Shown here: piece after piece, positions 42,912 to 44,249 of the stretch | Layout: the number at the start of each line of letters is the position of its first letter | Numbering within the stretch: the stretch's first letter is position 1 | Origin: Alphaproteobacteria bacterium | Lineage (GTDB): Bacteria > Pseudomonadota > Alphaproteobacteria > UBA11073 | Assembly (NCBI GenBank): GCA_013289145.1 | Contig: JABDAM010000010.1 | Coordinates: forward strand, 1 to 44,249 | Direction: 5' to 3' | Length of the DNA stretch: 44,249 bases | Program-made: the position numbers and the translations under genes | The notes under the pieces: model-generated | The model's input: only the letters and a program-made list of their open reading frames with translations | Database searches by the model: none | Told to the model about the DNA's origin: nothing

Positions 42912-44249
42912 TTATTGAATCGCGTTTTCGAGGTCTGAGAACATTTTCTGCACGGCGCTCATCATTCTGGCAGCCGCCGAATAGGCATTTTGCGCCGTGA
43001 TCGTGTTGGCCATTTCCGTGTCCAGCGAGACCGCGCTTTGGTTCAAAAAGTTCGTTTGCAGGGTGTTTTGATAATTGCTTTCATAGGCGTTGTCCGATTG
43101 CACCTGCGAATATTGTCCGGACAGGTTGGAAATGATGTTGTTGCTGTAATTAACAATGGTGCCGCTGCTGGGCAGCGTAATAGACAGGTTACCGCCAGGC
43201 CCCAAACCCGTTGTATTAAACGGCGTGTTTGGTGTACCCGAAGAATTGGAATTCGCGCCGAAAGCGTAGTTCAGGACATTCTCGATATTCGTTGTATCGC
43301 CGCTATTGAAAGTACCGCCCGCGGTGCCTTGCTGCAACAAAGCCGGATTGCTGATGACCGCCGGATTTATCCGAATGAGGCCGCTGAAACCGGCATAGGT
43401 GGTTGGCGTATTGGCTGGTACATTGCCAGCAGGATCCGTAAAAAGCTTGACGTTCTGCGCGCTGAAACGCGATGCCAGTTTCTGCGACATCTCATCCAGC
43501 ATCGCTTGCGCTTTGGGGAGATCGCTATCGCGCAGCGTGATCAAACCGCCCATTGAACCGTTGGTAATCTCACTGGTGATATCCTGGCCGTCCACCATGA
43601 TACCGTTGATCGTCGCCGGATAATAACTTTGTGCCGTTATCGGCGCTGAACTGTAACTAAGCGGATGCGCCGTGCCATCCGCCAATAAAGTTCCGCCAGC
43701 TGTGCTGACGATGACGGAGCCGTCACTGCCGTTATAGGTGGAAATATTGATCAGCTGCGACAATTGATTGATGGATTGATCGCGCTGGTCTTGCAAGTCG
43801 ACACTGTCCTGATTGGTGCTTTGCGCTTTGCCGATTTGCGTATTTAAATTGCCGATTTGCGTTAATAATTGATTGACCTGTCCAACTGAATTGGTCAGAT
43901 CGGAATTTGCGCTGTTGCGCAAATTTTGAATATTTTGCGACACGTTATTGAGTTTATTGGTCAGATTTTCGGCATCATTGACCGCCTGGCTTTGCAAGAT
44001 ATTGTTGCCGGGATCCGCATCAAGCGAAATAAAATCGTTTTGCAAATTGGTCAGCGAGCTGGCAAAGGAAGTGGCGCTGTTAGGCGTGCCGAAAGCCTGC
44101 TGCAATTGTTGCAAGCTCTGTTGACGGGTGCTGACGGCGCTTGCCACGCTGTTTTGCGCCCAAACGCTGGACTGGAGATTGGTATTGACGGTGCGTGTCA
44201 ATTGACCGATGGAAACGCCCGCGCCCAGGCCGCCGATATAGCTTGCCGT
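42912..44249 (-). CDS. flgK: Flagellar hook-associated protein 1, C-terminal part (runs off the window end)
   Basis: Joins the hook to the filament together with FlgL. About 445 residues are present; the first part of the conserved N-terminus lies beyond the window. The frame stays open to the last base (the opening residues read TASYIGGLGAGVSIGQLTRT). Typical parts are the heptad-rich DLQDQRDQSINQLSQLINIS and the C-terminal helix VSLDTEMANTITAQNAYSAA followed by RMMSAVQKMFSDLENAI, which is diagnostic of FlgK. The TTG at 44201 is not a real start. Confidence 0.93.
   Translation of the reverse strand, partial: TASYIGGLGAGVSIGQLTRTVNTNLQSSVWAQNSVASAVSTRQQSLQQLQQAFGTPNSATSFASSLTNLQNDFISLDADPGNNILQSQAVNDAENLTNKLNNVSQNIQNLRNSANSDLTNSVGQVNQLLTQIGNLNTQIGKAQSTNQDSVDLQDQRDQSINQLSQLINISTYNGSDGSVIVSTAGGTLLADGTAHPLSYSSAPITAQSYYPATINGIMVDGQDITSEITNGSMGGLITLRDSDLPKAQAMLDEMSQKLASRFSAQNVKLFTDPAGNVPANTPTTYAGFSGLIRINPAVISNPALLQQGTAGGTFNSGDTTNIENVLNYAFGANSNSSGTPNTPFNTTGLGPGGNLSITLPSSGTIVNYSNNIISNLSGQYSQVQSDNAYESNYQNTLQTNFLNQSAVSLDTEMANTITAQNAYSAAARMMSAVQKMFSDLENAIQ

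Overview
The window looks like a chromosomal segment of an alphaproteobacterium. The evidence is the conserved gene chain nuoN-birA-coaX-rnj-DUF1467-proS-lolC-lolD-dnaE, the presence of RNase J with a DUF1467 neighbour, an adrenodoxin-type ferredoxin beside a cysteine desulfurase, a GcrA-like helix-turn-helix protein, and flagellar hook-filament junction genes. Most genes are G/C-rich. Several orphan genes are visibly more A/T-rich and look like later arrivals. The exact lineage cannot be fixed from the sequence alone.

Layout. 1-1730: the 5' part of dnaX (minus), a plus-strand orphan gene, the 4.5S SRP RNA (ffs, minus), and a large hairpin built from 8-base repeats. 1727-13346: a long minus-strand series, in transcription order birA, coaX, rnj, DUF1467, a secreted protein, proS, a small membrane protein, lolC, lolD, a terminator, a gutted periplasmic binding-protein gene, and dnaE. 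13351-27455: the respiratory complex I genes nuoEFGHIJKLMN, all minus strand. This cluster contains three inserted genes: a plus-strand orphan between nuoF and nuoG, a complete branched-chain-amino-acid-type binding protein between nuoI and nuoJ, and an orphan between nuoK and nuoL. nuoABCD are not in the window.

27541-30593: an orphan, an alpha/beta hydrolase, and a divergent cysteine desulfurase plus [2Fe-2S] ferredoxin pair (iron-sulfur assembly, which fits beside a cluster-rich complex I), then a tiny Pro/Asn/Lys-rich protein with its own terminator. 30726-33489: a D-2-hydroxyacid dehydrogenase, then aroB and aroK of the shikimate pathway. 33546-34698 (plus): a 43-residue membrane peptide overlapping a lipoprotein gene. 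34752-39206: greA, carB and a helix-turn-helix/zinc-finger regulator, with palindromic repeats in the gaps. 39513-41869 (plus): two unrecognised secreted proteins. 41882-44249: flgL and the truncated flgK.

Many minus-strand genes overlap by 1-17 bases (ATGA, GTGA or TAATG junctions), so translational coupling is common here. The most notable points are the binding-protein gene seamlessly coupled on both sides inside the nuo operon, the plus-strand gene with a perfect 26-base palindrome that splits nuoF from nuoG, an archaeal/eukaryote-type prolyl-tRNA synthetase at the normal alphaproteobacterial proS locus, and several families of structured intergenic repeats. I found no CRISPR array, no transposase, no rRNA and no tRNA. 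Nothing here amounts to a proven new system.
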